A stretch of DNA of 64,000 bases from Roseovarius azorensis (GCF_900109455.1 NZ_FOAG01000011.1:56945-120944), one strand, 5' to 3'. Shown: positions 50,975 through 60,665, counted from the first letter of the stretch. Program-made: numbers and translations. Notes: generated by a model from the sequence alone, not told the origin.

Positions 50975-52900
50975 GTGACCACTAATACTTGTCCGGCATG
51001 GAGCGAGACCGTGGTTCAGAAAGACGCCGATCCAGCTGAGAGGTGCCCTGTCGGCGGCGCGATGAACGATCTTCCGATTGTAAACGCCTTCAAGCGAATG
51101 CCGGTACCGCTGATGATCGTGGGATCCGACGGTCGGATCCTGCATTGCAACGCTGCGACCCATGGTTTGTTCGGTTACGATCCGGATGTCCTGATAGGCC
51201 GGGCGGTGTTTGACTTGCTGCCGGTGACCTCGGTTTCAGAACTGAATGCCCATATCAAGCCTCCTGCCATCGACGCCGTCGTCAAGGGCATGATCGGGCG
51301 AAAATGCAACGGTGCGCCGATCCTGCTCGCCGTCCAGATCACGGCCTGGGTTGACGCGGAACACGGTCTCCAGCATGCGCTCGCGCTTCGCGATATCACC
51401 TATGAATCGGAGGCGGAGAAGGCCACCAGGGACGAGTTGAAACGTGCCAACAACGCGATCAGAGGCGCCCGCATCGGCGTCTTCGAGTACGATCCGTCTG
51501 CGCAGTCCGTCATCGTGTCGGACATCTTGCGAGAGCTGATGGAACTTGATCCCATGGATACTGCGGATGTCCAGCAGGAGTGGCGCGCGCGTGTGCATCC
51601 ATATGATCTTGATATCGCGCTCGAACCGATCCGGCTCTGCCAGAAGGGTCTGAGAGAGCGGGCCAGTTGTGAGTATCGGCTGCGCGAGAAGAACGGCGCT
51701 GGATGGCGCTGGATACGAATGGATGTGGCCGTTGCCAAACGGGATAAGGCCAGAACCGTTACCCGCCTGATCGGAGCAATCAGGGAAATCACCGAGCGCA
51801 AGAAGGTCGAGAGCGAACTTCGCAGAAGTGAAGAACAGTTGAGGCTGGCCTTCGAACACGCCCCGATCGGCAAGGCGATCGTTGGCCTGGATGGCAGGTG
51901 GATGCGTGTCAACCCGGCACTCTGCGATCTACTTGGCTATTCGGAGGACGATCTGCTGAAGACCGACTTCCAGTCGCTCACACACCCCGACGATCTGCAC
52001 GGCGATCTGCATCGGCTCGAGCAGTTGAAGGCTGGCACGATCTCGGACTTTCGGGTCGAAAAGCGCTATATCCGTTCAGACGGCGCGATCGTATGGGGAC
52101 TGCTGAGTGTGAACGTGGTCAGAAATGCACGCGGGAAACCGGATCACTTTGTCTCGCAGATCGTGGATGTGACAGAGCGACGGCGGCTGGACGAGATGAA
52201 AAACGAATTCGTGGCGACCGTAAGCCACGAACTCAGAACGCCCCTGACATCCATCCTCGGCTCCCTGTCGCTTTTGTCCTTCATGGACGCCGAGCCGCTG
52301 TCGGACGAGGCGAAGCGACTGCTTTTCATTGCCCAACAGAACGGCGATCGCCTGCATGCCCTGATCAACGACATTCTGGACTTCGAGAAGTTTTCGGCCC
52401 GGCAGATTGACTTCAGCCTGTCCAGGCAGCGCATTATCAACCTGGTCGAGAGCTCCACTCTCTCCAACCTGGCTTTGTCCGATCAGTTTGGCGTACGCTT
52501 CAATATCATCTGCCCGGACCGGAGCGTGAGCGGATATGTCGACGACAAACGGTTTCAGCAGGTCATGGCCAATCTGTTATCAAACGCTGCGAAATTCGCT
52601 GACACGGGAAGCACGGTCGACATCACCGTCGAGAACCATGAGAAAGCGGTCCGCGTTTCTGTCACCAATCGGGGCTGCGTCATCCCCGATTCCTTTCGCA
52701 GTCAGATTTTCAAACCCTTTTCCCAAGCTGCCCGTTCATCCACACGCAAACGGGGCGGAACAGGTCTGGGGCTGAGCATCACCAGGCAGATCGTCGAACA
52801 GTCCGGAGGCACCATCGGCTTCGAGAGCGACCAGAACGGCGTCACGACGTTCTGGTTTACCGTCCCGACCGAAGAACCGATGCAGGGCACGACCCGGTGA
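50975..52900 (+). CDS. Multi-PAS sensor histidine kinase with a degenerate ATP-binding box
   Basis: 641 residues from a GTG start at 50975 (AAGAGG upstream, though distant; ATG 51062 is an alternative). There are three PAS/PAC segments (about 35-145, 155-278, 285-405; RVNPALCDLLGYSEDDLLKTD is the clearest), then a HisKA dimerisation box with phospho-acceptor H418 (ATVSHELRTPLTSILG) and a HATPase domain (QVMANLLSNAAKFADTG; G2 box RGGTGLGLSI). The G1 box reads TNRGCVIPD, where DxGxGI is normal, so the adenine-binding aspartate is Asn and a glycine is Val. There are no membrane helices. It converges on the response regulator downstream, which is probably its partner. Confidence 0.86.
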   Translation: MTTNTCPAWSETVVQKDADPAERCPVGGAMNDLPIVNAFKRMPVPLMIVGSDGRILHCNAATHGLFGYDPDVLIGRAVFDLLPVTSVSELNAHIKPPAIDAVVKGMIGRKCNGAPILLAVQITAWVDAEHGLQHALALRDITYESEAEKATRDELKRANNAIRGARIGVFEYDPSAQSVIVSDILRELMELDPMDTADVQQEWRARVHPYDLDIALEPIRLCQKGLRERASCEYRLREKNGAGWRWIRMDVAVAKRDKARTVTRLIGAIREITERKKVESELRRSEEQLRLAFEHAPIGKAIVGLDGRWMRVNPALCDLLGYSEDDLLKTDFQSLTHPDDLHGDLHRLEQLKAGTISDFRVEKRYIRSDGAIVWGLLSVNVVRNARGKPDHFVSQIVDVTERRRLDEMKNEFVATVSHELRTPLTSILGSLSLLSFMDAEPLSDEAKRLLFIAQQNGDRLHALINDILDFEKFSARQIDFSLSRQRIINLVESSTLSNLALSDQFGVRFNIICPDRSVSGYVDDKRFQQVMANLLSNAAKFADTGSTVDITVENHEKAVRVSVTNRGCVIPDSFRSQIFKPFSQAARSSTRKRGGTGLGLSITRQIVEQSGGTIGFESDQNGVTTFWFTVPTEEPMQGTTR

Positions 52901-52911
52901 TACCTTCCGCG

Positions 52912-52928
52912 GCCCTGCTTAGGGCTTT
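52912..52928 (+). terminator. Small hairpin with short T-run after the histidine kinase
   Basis: GCCCT-GCTT-AGGGC followed by TTT, starting 12 bp after the kinase stop. It lies between the converging kinase and response-regulator genes. The T-run is short, so efficiency is uncertain. Confidence 0.45.
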
Positions 52929-52950
52929 CAGGTATGCAGAAACATATTCT

Positions 52951-53928
52951 CTACCTGCGGGTCGCGCGGATATTGACAGCCCCTGGTGCGCCTTGCTTCT
53001 TGAGCGTCCGGTTCTCTGCTCTGGCAATCGCCCGGTCAAAGGTCTTTCGGATGCGCTGGAGTTTCCCGGTGTTGGGACGGATGGGATTTCCTATCGAAAC
53101 TTCGAGGTCGAGCGGATCGCCATCATCATATTCAGCGCCCATTTCGTCGAGAATGTTCTGAACTGCCATCTCCAGCCGAATCGACGGCTCCAGGTGCGCC
53201 TTACTTGAAACCAGCAGGAAAAGCCCGTTTCCGGCATAGGCCATGATGTAACCAAGCGGTCTGAACACAAGGCCGATCGCGTCGGCCACTTCAGTTAGAA
53301 CATAGTGGAATTCATCGGACGTCGCCTTGATGTAGATCGCTTCGATCCGGTCGATCTTGACAGCCAGGACCTGCGAGCCGGCAAGCCCCGAACGTGACAA
53401 CTGCGCCAGGTAATTGCACAAGGCCGTGTAACTGATCAGATCGTTGTCTGCCCCGATCTGTAACTCATCGGAAAGGTTGAAGGAATGAACAGACCCTGTG
53501 GCCAGCCTTTGCTGTCCGGCTGACTCCAGTGCCGCCGCCGCCTCCTGTCGCGCGACGACAAGCTCCTGCGCTGTGCGCAGACGTGCTCCAAGTTCGCTGA
53601 TATCAAAGGGTTTTGTCACGAAATCCGTCGCACCGGCCCTGAACGCGTCATCGACATAGGTTTTTTCCGTCATCGCGGTCAACATGATGATCGGCGTCTT
53701 TCGGTAGGCCGATATCTGGCGAACGTGGTGACAGAGTTCGATACCGTCCATTTCCGGCATGTTGATATCAAACAGAAAGCAGTCGAAAACCACATCGCCG
53801 CCGCGCAGCAGTTCCAGCGCGATCTCACCGGAGGCCGCAGTAGAAACATCCTCAAACCCAACCCTTGCGGAGATCTTGCTCAGGAGCTCGAGTATGAAGA
53901 GATCATCGTCAACAGCCAGAATTTTCAT
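52951..53928 (-). CDS. Response regulator with degenerate GGDEF-like output domain
   Basis: 325 residues. The receiver domain (1-120) is intact: acidic pocket AVDDD, phospho-acceptor D54 in LFDINMPEMDG, and K106 in FVTKPFD. A helical linker (~120-160) leads to an alpha/beta domain (about 160-310) shaped like a diguanylate cyclase, with VLAVKIDRIEAIYI and IMAYAGNGLFLLV where an active enzyme has YGGDEF. The catalytic motif is lost, so it probably binds or signals without making cyclic di-GMP. It converges on the histidine kinase gene 50 bp away. Confidence 0.8.
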   Translation of the reverse strand: MKILAVDDDLFILELLSKISARVGFEDVSTAASGEIALELLRGGDVVFDCFLFDINMPEMDGIELCHHVRQISAYRKTPIIMLTAMTEKTYVDDAFRAGATDFVTKPFDISELGARLRTAQELVVARQEAAAALESAGQQRLATGSVHSFNLSDELQIGADNDLISYTALCNYLAQLSRSGLAGSQVLAVKIDRIEAIYIKATSDEFHYVLTEVADAIGLVFRPLGYIMAYAGNGLFLLVSSKAHLEPSIRLEMAVQNILDEMGAEYDDGDPLDLEVSIGNPIRPNTGKLQRIRKTFDRAIARAENRTLKKQGAPGAVNIRATRR

Positions 53929-54220
53929 GTAAGCCTCAGGTAATTTGCGTCACTTCGGATCATCAGTCAAAGAACAGATGACCGACAATTTCAGATGATA
54001 CCATACCACCGAAGAGGTTTCTCTGGCAGGGTTCTGAAACAATCGATTTCCCGTTCGGTCAGATGGTTCCGGATTGATGGCCTCCCAAAGCCCCCTGATC
54101 TGTCCGCAGACAGCGTCAATGCGCTGACAATCCTGTGAGGTCGGGCATGCGCCCCTTTCACCGGCGGCGCGGCTCGGGCATGCAGGGCCAGGACACAAAC
54201 CGCATTGGATCACGTTCGAC

Positions 54221-55291
54221 ATGGAAAGCCTCTATTACGTTCTCAGTTGGGCCTGTCACCGGCGCTGCAAGCATTGCTACGAATCCCGCTTTCGCCCCTA
54301 TGTGCGCGGCGCGCTGCAAAAGGTTGTGGACGAGGCAAAGGCCACCTTTCCCAAGGTCATCGCCAACCTGCCCGACGAGCTGAGCTATCTCGACCTGAAC
54401 GCGCCCTCTGAAACCGCGCCGGGCGGCTACGAGCACCGCGCCAGCCGGATCATTCTTGCGGGCGGCGAGGTGCTGGTTGATCCGGTGCGCGAAGAGGTGC
54501 TCTATCCCGCGCTGGACGCCATCCGCGAGAAATACGGCGCGCAGGGCGTGCGGGTGATCGTGCAGACCACCGGCGATCTGGTGACGCCGCAGATCGTCGA
54601 GGATCTGCTGGCGCGCGGGGCGTGGATGATCTCCTGCGCGGGGATGGACGATTTCCATGTCGGCATGGAGGGCGACAAGCGCCTGCCGCTTCAGGATCGC
54701 CTGCGCGAGATGTTCGAGGCGGCGGGAATGCGCGACAGCGCGCTGGCATCGACCACGCGCAACTGGAACGAACAGACGCAGGATCAGCCGGTCTATTCCT
54801 TCTTCGGCGCGACCGAGGATGCCTGGATCGGCAAGATCTGGCCGCGCGGGCGAGCCTGGGAAAACTCGCTCAGCAAGGCCACGATCACCGACAATTTCTG
54901 CAATGCCTGGTCGGGGGGGCTTGGCTTTCTCAACCGTGGCTATTCGGGATCAGAGGTGTCGATCGACCCCAATGGCGATGTCTTTCCCTGCTGCCTGAAA
55001 ACCGCAGCACCCCTGGGCAATCTTTGCGAGGAACGGCTGGCCGACATCCTTGACAGCCTCACGGGCCACCCCGCGTTTGAGGCGATTTCCATGGGCCACC
55101 CCGAACGGATGGGGCTGGCGCAGGGCTGGGATCTGAACCGTTTTCTTGAGGAATCGCGCACCACACGCCCCGACGGACAGCCCTATCGCAATCTCTGCAT
55201 CGGCTGCGACCGCTATTTCGAAAAGGTATTGGGGCCGGAACTGGCGCGCCTGCGCGAGGCGCGTCTGGCGGCAAAGCGGGCGGCGGAATGA
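54221..55291 (+). CDS. Radical SAM/SPASM-type protein
   Basis: 356 residues. The radical-SAM cluster motif CHRRCKHC lies at the N-terminus (LSWACHRRCKHCYESRF), followed by ILAGGEVL (SAM-binding GGE) and VIVQTTGDLV. Extra cysteines for auxiliary clusters occur near the end: NGDVFPCCLKTAAPLGNL and LCIGCDRYFEKVLG, as in SPASM domains. The start is the only ATG close to the cluster motif; its ribosome-binding site is weak. It overlaps the next kinase gene by 4 bp. The substrate is unknown; peptides or small cofactors are typical for SPASM enzymes. Confidence 0.83.
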   Translation: MESLYYVLSWACHRRCKHCYESRFRPYVRGALQKVVDEAKATFPKVIANLPDELSYLDLNAPSETAPGGYEHRASRIILAGGEVLVDPVREEVLYPALDAIREKYGAQGVRVIVQTTGDLVTPQIVEDLLARGAWMISCAGMDDFHVGMEGDKRLPLQDRLREMFEAAGMRDSALASTTRNWNEQTQDQPVYSFFGATEDAWIGKIWPRGRAWENSLSKATITDNFCNAWSGGLGFLNRGYSGSEVSIDPNGDVFPCCLKTAAPLGNLCEERLADILDSLTGHPAFEAISMGHPERMGLAQGWDLNRFLEESRTTRPDGQPYRNLCIGCDRYFEKVLGPELARLREARLAAKRAAE

Positions 55292-56355
55292 ACGCGATCC
55301 AGGCCGCCAACCGTCGCGCCGCCCTGATCCCCGCCCTTGCCGACGCCCTGCGCGGCGCGGGCATTGCCCCCGGCGCGCCCGCGCTCATGCCCGACACCGG
55401 GCTCGCGCATGATCATATCCGCCTGACCGGCACCGGACGCATCGCCCGCCTGCCCAAGCAGAGCCAGATGCAGCTTGGCGCGGTCGAAAACCTCGCCTAT
55501 CAGGCCGCCTGTTTCACCCGCGCCAGCGTCAGCGGCCATGCCCCGCGCCTCTTTGCCGTGCTGCCCCCCTCGGACGCCTTGCCACGCGGCGGGCTGATCG
55601 TCGAGGACATCATCGGTCGCCCCGCCCGCCTGCCCGGCGACCTGCCCGCCATCGTGGCGGCCCTCGCGGCGATCCACGCGCTGCCGGTGCCCGACGCGCA
55701 AGACCGCGCGCCGCTCCTGAACCCGCCCGATCCTCTGGCGGGATTGCTGGAGGAGATCGGCGCGCAGGCTGCGTATCTCGACGCCGCCGCCATTGCGCCC
55801 GAAACCCGCGCCATCCTCGACCGCCACCTGACCGCCCTGCGCGATCTGGCCGCGGCGGACGCCCGCCCGCCCAAACGGCTGATTTCCTTCGACGCCCATC
55901 CCGGTAATTTCCTGATCGACACCTCGGGCCGTGCCATCCTTGTCGATCTCGAAAAGGCCCGCTACAGCGCCCCGCCGCTCGATCTGGCGCATGCCACGCT
56001 CTACACCTCGACCACATGGGATATGGCCAGCCACGCCATCCTCACCCCGGAGGAAACCGCCACCGCCTGCCGTAAATGGCTGGATCATCTGCCCGCCGAG
56101 GACCGCGCCGCGCTCGCCCCGTGGATCCTGCCGATGCGCCGCGCGATGTGGCTCTGGTCCATGACATGGTGCGCCAAATGGCGGGTGCTGTCGGGTCAGA
56201 CCGCCAGACCGGACGCACAGGGCGAGGACTGGGCCGCGTCCAACAGCGAGGCCGCGCTGGTGACCCATGTGCGGGGCCGCGTCGATCACTATCTCGACAG
56301 CCGGACCGCCGCCCGTATTGACAAAGAGTTCGGCCTGCTGACCGATCTTCTGTAA
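55288..56355 (+). CDS. Phosphotransferase of the APH/choline-kinase fold
   Basis: 355 residues. The kinase core is visible: catalytic loop ISFDAHPGNFLID (with the HxxN/D pattern) and metal-binding ILVDLEKARYSAPPLDLAH, which are the Brenner motif and DFG-like segment of aminoglycoside/choline phosphotransferases. The N-lobe is divergent. It is translationally coupled to the radical SAM gene (ATGA) and followed after 28 bp by an ABC importer. It may phosphorylate a small alcohol or amine taken up by that importer; the substrate is unassigned. Confidence 0.8.
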   Translation: MNAIQAANRRAALIPALADALRGAGIAPGAPALMPDTGLAHDHIRLTGTGRIARLPKQSQMQLGAVENLAYQAACFTRASVSGHAPRLFAVLPPSDALPRGGLIVEDIIGRPARLPGDLPAIVAALAAIHALPVPDAQDRAPLLNPPDPLAGLLEEIGAQAAYLDAAAIAPETRAILDRHLTALRDLAAADARPPKRLISFDAHPGNFLIDTSGRAILVDLEKARYSAPPLDLAHATLYTSTTWDMASHAILTPEETATACRKWLDHLPAEDRAALAPWILPMRRAMWLWSMTWCAKWRVLSGQTARPDAQGEDWAASNSEAALVTHVRGRVDHYLDSRTAARIDKEFGLLTDLL

Positions 56356-56383
56356 CACCACTCACGAACAGGGAGATACCCGG

Positions 56384-57601
56384 ATGATCCGACAGATGCT
56401 TACTTCGCTGGCAGCACTTGCCCTCGCCGCACCCCTCGCGGCGCAAGAGGCCGCGCCCGACCCCGGCGACTGGCAGACCGTGACAGAGGCCGCAAATGGC
56501 CAGACCGTCTATTGGCACGCCTGGGGCGGCTCGAACGCGATCAACGATTATATCGCCTGGGCCGGTCGCACGGTCAAAGACCGCCACGGCGTCACCGTCG
56601 AACATGTAAAGCTCAAGGACACCGCCGATGCCGTCAGCCGTGTGGTCGCCGAGAAATCGGCGGGCAAGGATGCGGGCGGCGCGGTCGATCTCATCTGGAT
56701 CAACGGCGAGAATTTCGCCGCGATGAAGGAACAGGGCCTGCTCTTTGGTCCCTGGGCCGAGGATCTGCCCAACTGGCAATTCGTGGATGTCGAGGGCAAG
56801 CCCGCCGTCTCCGCCGATTTCACCGTGCCGACCGAGGGGCTGGAGGCGCCCTGGGGCATGGCCCAGATCATCTTTTACCACGACACCGCCCGGCTGACCG
56901 AACCGCCACGTTCCATCGCGGCCCTCGCCGACTGGGCGCGCGCCAATCCGGGACGCTTTGCCTATCCGCAGCCGCCCGATTTTCTCGGCTCCACCTTTCT
57001 GAAACAGGCGGTGATCGAACTCACTCCCGATCCGTCCGTTCTGCTGGCGCCGGTGAGCGAGGCCAGCTATCAGACCGCCACCGCCCCGCTCTGGGCCTAT
57101 CTCGACGATCTCACCCCGAACCTCTGGCGCAGCGGTGCGGCCTATCCGCAATCGGGCCCGCGCCTCATTCAAATGATGGCCGATGGCGAGATCGACCTTG
57201 CGCTCAGCTTCAACCCAAACGAGCCGTCGAACGCCATAGCGAATCACGAACTGCCCGACACGGTGCGCACCTATGTGCTGGACGGCGGCACCATAGGCAA
57301 TGCCAGCTTCGTGGCGATTCCCTATAACGCCAACGCCAAGGCGGGCGCGCTGGTGCTGGCCAATTTCCTGATGTCACCCGAGGCGCAGGCTCGCAAGCAG
57401 GATCCGGCCGTCTGGGGCAGCGGCACCGTGCTGGCGATGGACAAGCTGGGCAAAGAGGACCGCGCGCGCTTCGATGCAATCGAACTGGGCGTCGCCACCC
57501 TCGGCCCCGCCGACCTGGGGCAGGCTCTGCCGGAACCGCACCCGTCCTGGATGGTGCGGCTAGAGCAGGACTGGACCGCGCGTTACGGCGTCGGCCAGTA
57601 A
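56384..57601 (+). CDS. ynjB: ABC transporter substrate-binding protein, YnjB-like
   Basis: 405 residues with a signal peptide (MIRQMLTSLAALALAAPLAA) and a periplasmic type II binding fold: VYWHAWGGSNAINDYIAW, DLIWINGENFAAMKEQGLLFG, YPQPPDFLGSTFLKQAV. These features match YnjB, a partner of the YnjCD importer in E. coli whose ligand is not firmly known. GGGAGATACCC precedes ATG 56384. It is followed after 9 bp by the permease. Confidence 0.87.
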   Translation: MIRQMLTSLAALALAAPLAAQEAAPDPGDWQTVTEAANGQTVYWHAWGGSNAINDYIAWAGRTVKDRHGVTVEHVKLKDTADAVSRVVAEKSAGKDAGGAVDLIWINGENFAAMKEQGLLFGPWAEDLPNWQFVDVEGKPAVSADFTVPTEGLEAPWGMAQIIFYHDTARLTEPPRSIAALADWARANPGRFAYPQPPDFLGSTFLKQAVIELTPDPSVLLAPVSEASYQTATAPLWAYLDDLTPNLWRSGAAYPQSGPRLIQMMADGEIDLALSFNPNEPSNAIANHELPDTVRTYVLDGGTIGNASFVAIPYNANAKAGALVLANFLMSPEAQARKQDPAVWGSGTVLAMDKLGKEDRARFDAIELGVATLGPADLGQALPEPHPSWMVRLEQDWTARYGVGQ

Positions 57602-57610
57602 CGCCGGCCG

Positions 57611-59356
57611 ATGCCCGCCGACATCAGCATAGCAGAATCCGCCCCCCCGCGCCCCGCGCGGCGGGCGCGGTTCCTGCCCTGGGCGCCCACGCTCACCCTC
57701 GTCGTGATGCTGGGGCCGGTGCTGGCGGGGCTTGCGGGCACGCTGGCGCCCGCGTTCGGCGTGATGCCCGCGCTGGGCGGCACCACACCCGGCCTCGCGC
57801 CGTGGCAGGCGCTCTTTGACTGGCCCGGCCTGCCGCGCGCCGTGGCCCTCAGCCTCGGGGTGGGCTTTGCCGCCACCGCGCTGTCGCTGGCGCTGGTGAT
57901 CCTGATCTGCGCGGGCTGGGCGGGCACGCGGCCCTTTGGCGTGATCGAGCGGCTCCTGTCGCCGCTGCTGTCGGTGCCGCACGCGGCGGCGGCCTTTGGC
58001 CTTGCCTTTCTCATCGCCCCCTCGGGCTGGATCGCGCGGGCGCTCTCGCCCTGGGCAACCGGCTGGGACCGCCCGCCCGATCTGTTGATCCTTCAGGATC
58101 CGGCGGGGCTGAGCCTGATCTTCGGGCTGGTGACAAAGGAGGTGCCGTTCCTCTTGCTGATGACGCTCGCAGCACTCACCCAGACACGGCCCGGCCCCAG
58201 CCTGCGCATCGCGCAGGCGCTTGGCTATGCGCGCGTCACCGGCTGGCTCAAGACGGTCTTTCCCCCGGTCTATCGTCAGATCCGCCTGCCAGTCTATGCG
58301 GTGCTGGCGTTTTCGATGTCGGTGGTGGATGTGGCGATCATCCTTGGCCCCAACACGCCGCCCACGCTGGCGGTGCAGGTGGTACGCTGGATGAACGATC
58401 CCGACCTTGGCCTGCGCTTTCAGGCGGCGGCGGGGGCGGTGTTGCAACTCGGGCTGGTGCTGACGGGCCTCGCCCTCTGGCGCCTGATGGAACTGGCGGT
58501 CGCCCGCATCGGGCGCGCCTGGATCGCCTCGGGCGCGCGCGGGCGGGCGAGCGCCGAACACGCCCTGCGGATCGCCGCCCTGATCCTCGGCGCCACGGCG
58601 GCCCTCGCCGTCATCGCGGGTCTCGCTTGTCAGGCGATCTGGTCCCTTGCCGGACTCTGGCAATTCCCCGACCTGCTGCCCGATGGCCTTACCCTGCGCA
58701 ACTGGCAGCGTTTCGGCCCGCGCCTGAGCGGCCCGGCGCTGGAAACCGGGACCATCGCCGCCTGTTCCACCTGCCTTGCGCTACTGCTCACGCTCGCCTG
58801 TCTCGAGGCCGAACACCGCCACGGGCTGCGTCCCGCGACGCGCGCGCTGTGGCTGCTCTATATCCCGCTCATCGTGCCGCAGGTGGCGTTTCTGGCCGGG
58901 TTCCAGACATTCTCGATCAGCGCCGGAATAGATGGCGGACGCGTGGCGGTGATCCTCGCGCATCTGGTTTTCGTGCTGCCCTACGTGTTCCTCGCGCTCG
59001 CCGACCCCTGGCGGGCCTGGGACCGCAATCAGGACACCATCGCCCGCGCCTTGGGCGCAGGCCCTGACCGGGTGCTCTGGGCGGTGCGCCTGCCGATGCT
59101 GCTGCGCCCGGTGCTGACCGCCGCCGCCGTGGGTTTTGCCGTATCGGTGGGGCAATATCTGCCGACCCTGCTGGTGGGTGCGGGCCGGGTGCCGACCCTG
59201 ACGACCGAGGCGGTGGCGCTTGCCTCGGGCGGGGACCGGCGGGTGATCGGGGTCTATGCGCTGGCGCAGATGGCGGCGGCCTTTGCGCCCTTTGCCCTCG
59301 CCGTGCTTCTGCCACGCCTCTTGTGGCGCAACCGAAAGGGATTGCTCGATGGCTGA
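57611..59356 (+). CDS. ynjC: ABC transporter permease with two fused membrane domains, YnjC-like
   Basis: 581 residues carrying two binding-protein-dependent permease units of about 5-6 helices each. EAA-like loops are RIAQALGYARVTGWLKTVFP (first half) and IARALGAGPDRVLWAVRLP (second half). The double-length form is typical of YnjC and of iron/thiamine-type importers. It overlaps the ATPase gene by 8 bp. Confidence 0.88.
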   Translation: MPADISIAESAPPRPARRARFLPWAPTLTLVVMLGPVLAGLAGTLAPAFGVMPALGGTTPGLAPWQALFDWPGLPRAVALSLGVGFAATALSLALVILICAGWAGTRPFGVIERLLSPLLSVPHAAAAFGLAFLIAPSGWIARALSPWATGWDRPPDLLILQDPAGLSLIFGLVTKEVPFLLLMTLAALTQTRPGPSLRIAQALGYARVTGWLKTVFPPVYRQIRLPVYAVLAFSMSVVDVAIILGPNTPPTLAVQVVRWMNDPDLGLRFQAAAGAVLQLGLVLTGLALWRLMELAVARIGRAWIASGARGRASAEHALRIAALILGATAALAVIAGLACQAIWSLAGLWQFPDLLPDGLTLRNWQRFGPRLSGPALETGTIAACSTCLALLLTLACLEAEHRHGLRPATRALWLLYIPLIVPQVAFLAGFQTFSISAGIDGGRVAVILAHLVFVLPYVFLALADPWRAWDRNQDTIARALGAGPDRVLWAVRLPMLLRPVLTAAAVGFAVSVGQYLPTLLVGAGRVPTLTTEAVALASGGDRRVIGVYALAQMAAAFAPFALAVLLPRLLWRNRKGLLDG

Positions 59357-60002
59357 CGGCAACACAATTCGACCCGGCCTGCGGTTCGAAAAGCTGACGA
59401 TCTCGCTGGGGCAGACCCGGCTGATCTCGCTCGACTGCACCATCGCGCCAGGCGAGGTGCTGACCGTGATGGGGCCCTCCGGCTCGGGCAAATCGACGCT
59501 GCTGGCGGCGATCACCGGCACGCTCGACCCGGCATTCACGATGACAGGGCGCATCCGGCTGGACGGGCGCGACCTGTCGGACCTGCCGACAGAGGCGCGG
59601 CAGATCGGCATCCTCTTTCAGGACGAATACCTCTTTCCGCATCTTTCCGTCGGGGCCAATCTGGCCTTTGGCCTGAAACCGTCGCTCCGGGGCCGCGCCG
59701 AGCGCCGCGCCCGGATCGAGGCGGCTCTGGCCGAGGTGGGGCTGGCCGGGTTCGCCGATCGCGACCCGGCCACGCTGTCGGGCGGGCAACGGGCGCGGGT
59801 GGCGCTGCAACGCATGCTCCTGTCGGAACCCCGCGCGCTTCTGCTGGACGAGGCGTTTTCCAAACTCGACACCGGCCTGCGCGCGCAGATCCGCGCGCTG
59901 GTGTTCGAGACCGCGCGCAACCGCGCGCTGCCAGTGCTGCAGGTCACGCACGATCATTCCGACGCCGAGGCGGCGGCGGGCGAGATTCACGCCCTCGCCT
60001 GA
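59349..60002 (+). CDS. ynjD: ABC transporter ATPase, YnjD-like
   Basis: 217 residues: Walker A GPSGSGKST, Q-loop LFQDEYLFPHLSV, signature LSGGQRARVALQR, Walker B ALLLDEAFSKLD (Ala where Pro is usual, as in YnjD-type proteins), and H-loop VTHDHSDAEA. It is shorter than most importer ATPases and lacks a regulatory C-terminus. ATG 59349 lies inside the end of ynjC. Confidence 0.89.
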   Translation: MADGNTIRPGLRFEKLTISLGQTRLISLDCTIAPGEVLTVMGPSGSGKSTLLAAITGTLDPAFTMTGRIRLDGRDLSDLPTEARQIGILFQDEYLFPHLSVGANLAFGLKPSLRGRAERRARIEAALAEVGLAGFADRDPATLSGGQRARVALQRMLLSEPRALLLDEAFSKLDTGLRAQIRALVFETARNRALPVLQVTHDHSDAEAAAGEIHALA

Positions 60003-60018
60003 ACCCTTTGGCCCGTCC

Positions 60019-60504
60019 CTATCGACGGCGCATCGCCCAGGCCATCTGCGCCTGTGTCTCGACGGCGCAGGGGCGCAGGGCGCGCAGCCTTTTCAGCGCG
60101 TCATCGGCGTTTTCTCCGGTCTCCACCATCAGCCGCAGCATCGCCATCCCGGACCGGCCACAGCCGCCCCGGCAGTGGATCAGCACTCGACCGCCCCCCG
60201 CGAGCGCCGCGCGCGCCACGGCGCTCGCGCCGCGCCACGCCTCTGCCTGATCCGGCGCAGGGATGCCGAAGTCCCTGACAGGAAAGGAAATCCACCGCGT
60301 TCCCGCCTCCTGGACATCAGCCCCGAGCGCCGCCGCGCCCACCTCGACCATCTCCGCCGGCGTGGTCATCGAGATCACCAGCGCCGGCCGCCAGTCGCAC
60401 AGATGCGTCATGTCCCCGGCATAGTCCCCGCCGCCCCCCGGCAGCGGCGCAAGCGCCAGCGTGCCGCCACCGACCCGCAGCGCATGGATCACGAACCCGC
60501 TCAT
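60019..60504 (-). CDS. Protein tyrosine/dual-specificity phosphatase family protein
   Basis: 161 residues with the cysteine-phosphatase active-site loop IHCRGGCGRSGMAML and a possible general-acid aspartate in VRDFGIPAPDQ upstream. I choose ATG 60504 (MSGFVIHALRVGGG); further upstream starts at 60513 and 60573 lack family support. It faces the ABC operon tail to tail, 16 bp apart. In the context of the neighbouring kinase it might remove phosphate from a related small molecule, which is speculative. Confidence 0.8.
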   Translation of the reverse strand: MSGFVIHALRVGGGTLALAPLPGGGGDYAGDMTHLCDWRPALVISMTTPAEMVEVGAAALGADVQEAGTRWISFPVRDFGIPAPDQAEAWRGASAVARAALAGGGRVLIHCRGGCGRSGMAMLRLMVETGENADDALKRLRALRPCAVETQAQMAWAMRRR

Positions 60505-60665
60505 CCCGGGCACCATAGGGCAACGAAAACAACAGCCTGGAACCTCATCGCCGCTCTCCGACACGATCCCCACAGATTTGCCGCATTGCGCCTGAAAAGC
60601 AAGGTGGACGCCCTGCGCGCCCCGCTCTACCCTGTCCGGGCATACGAATCCCGAAAGGTCCGCGC

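Noticed and set aside
53950..54222. Minus-strand frame of 90 residues between the response regulator and the radical SAM gene, with several cysteines
   Set aside because: Its start overlaps the radical SAM start, there is no ribosome-binding site, and the cysteine spacing matches no family I know.
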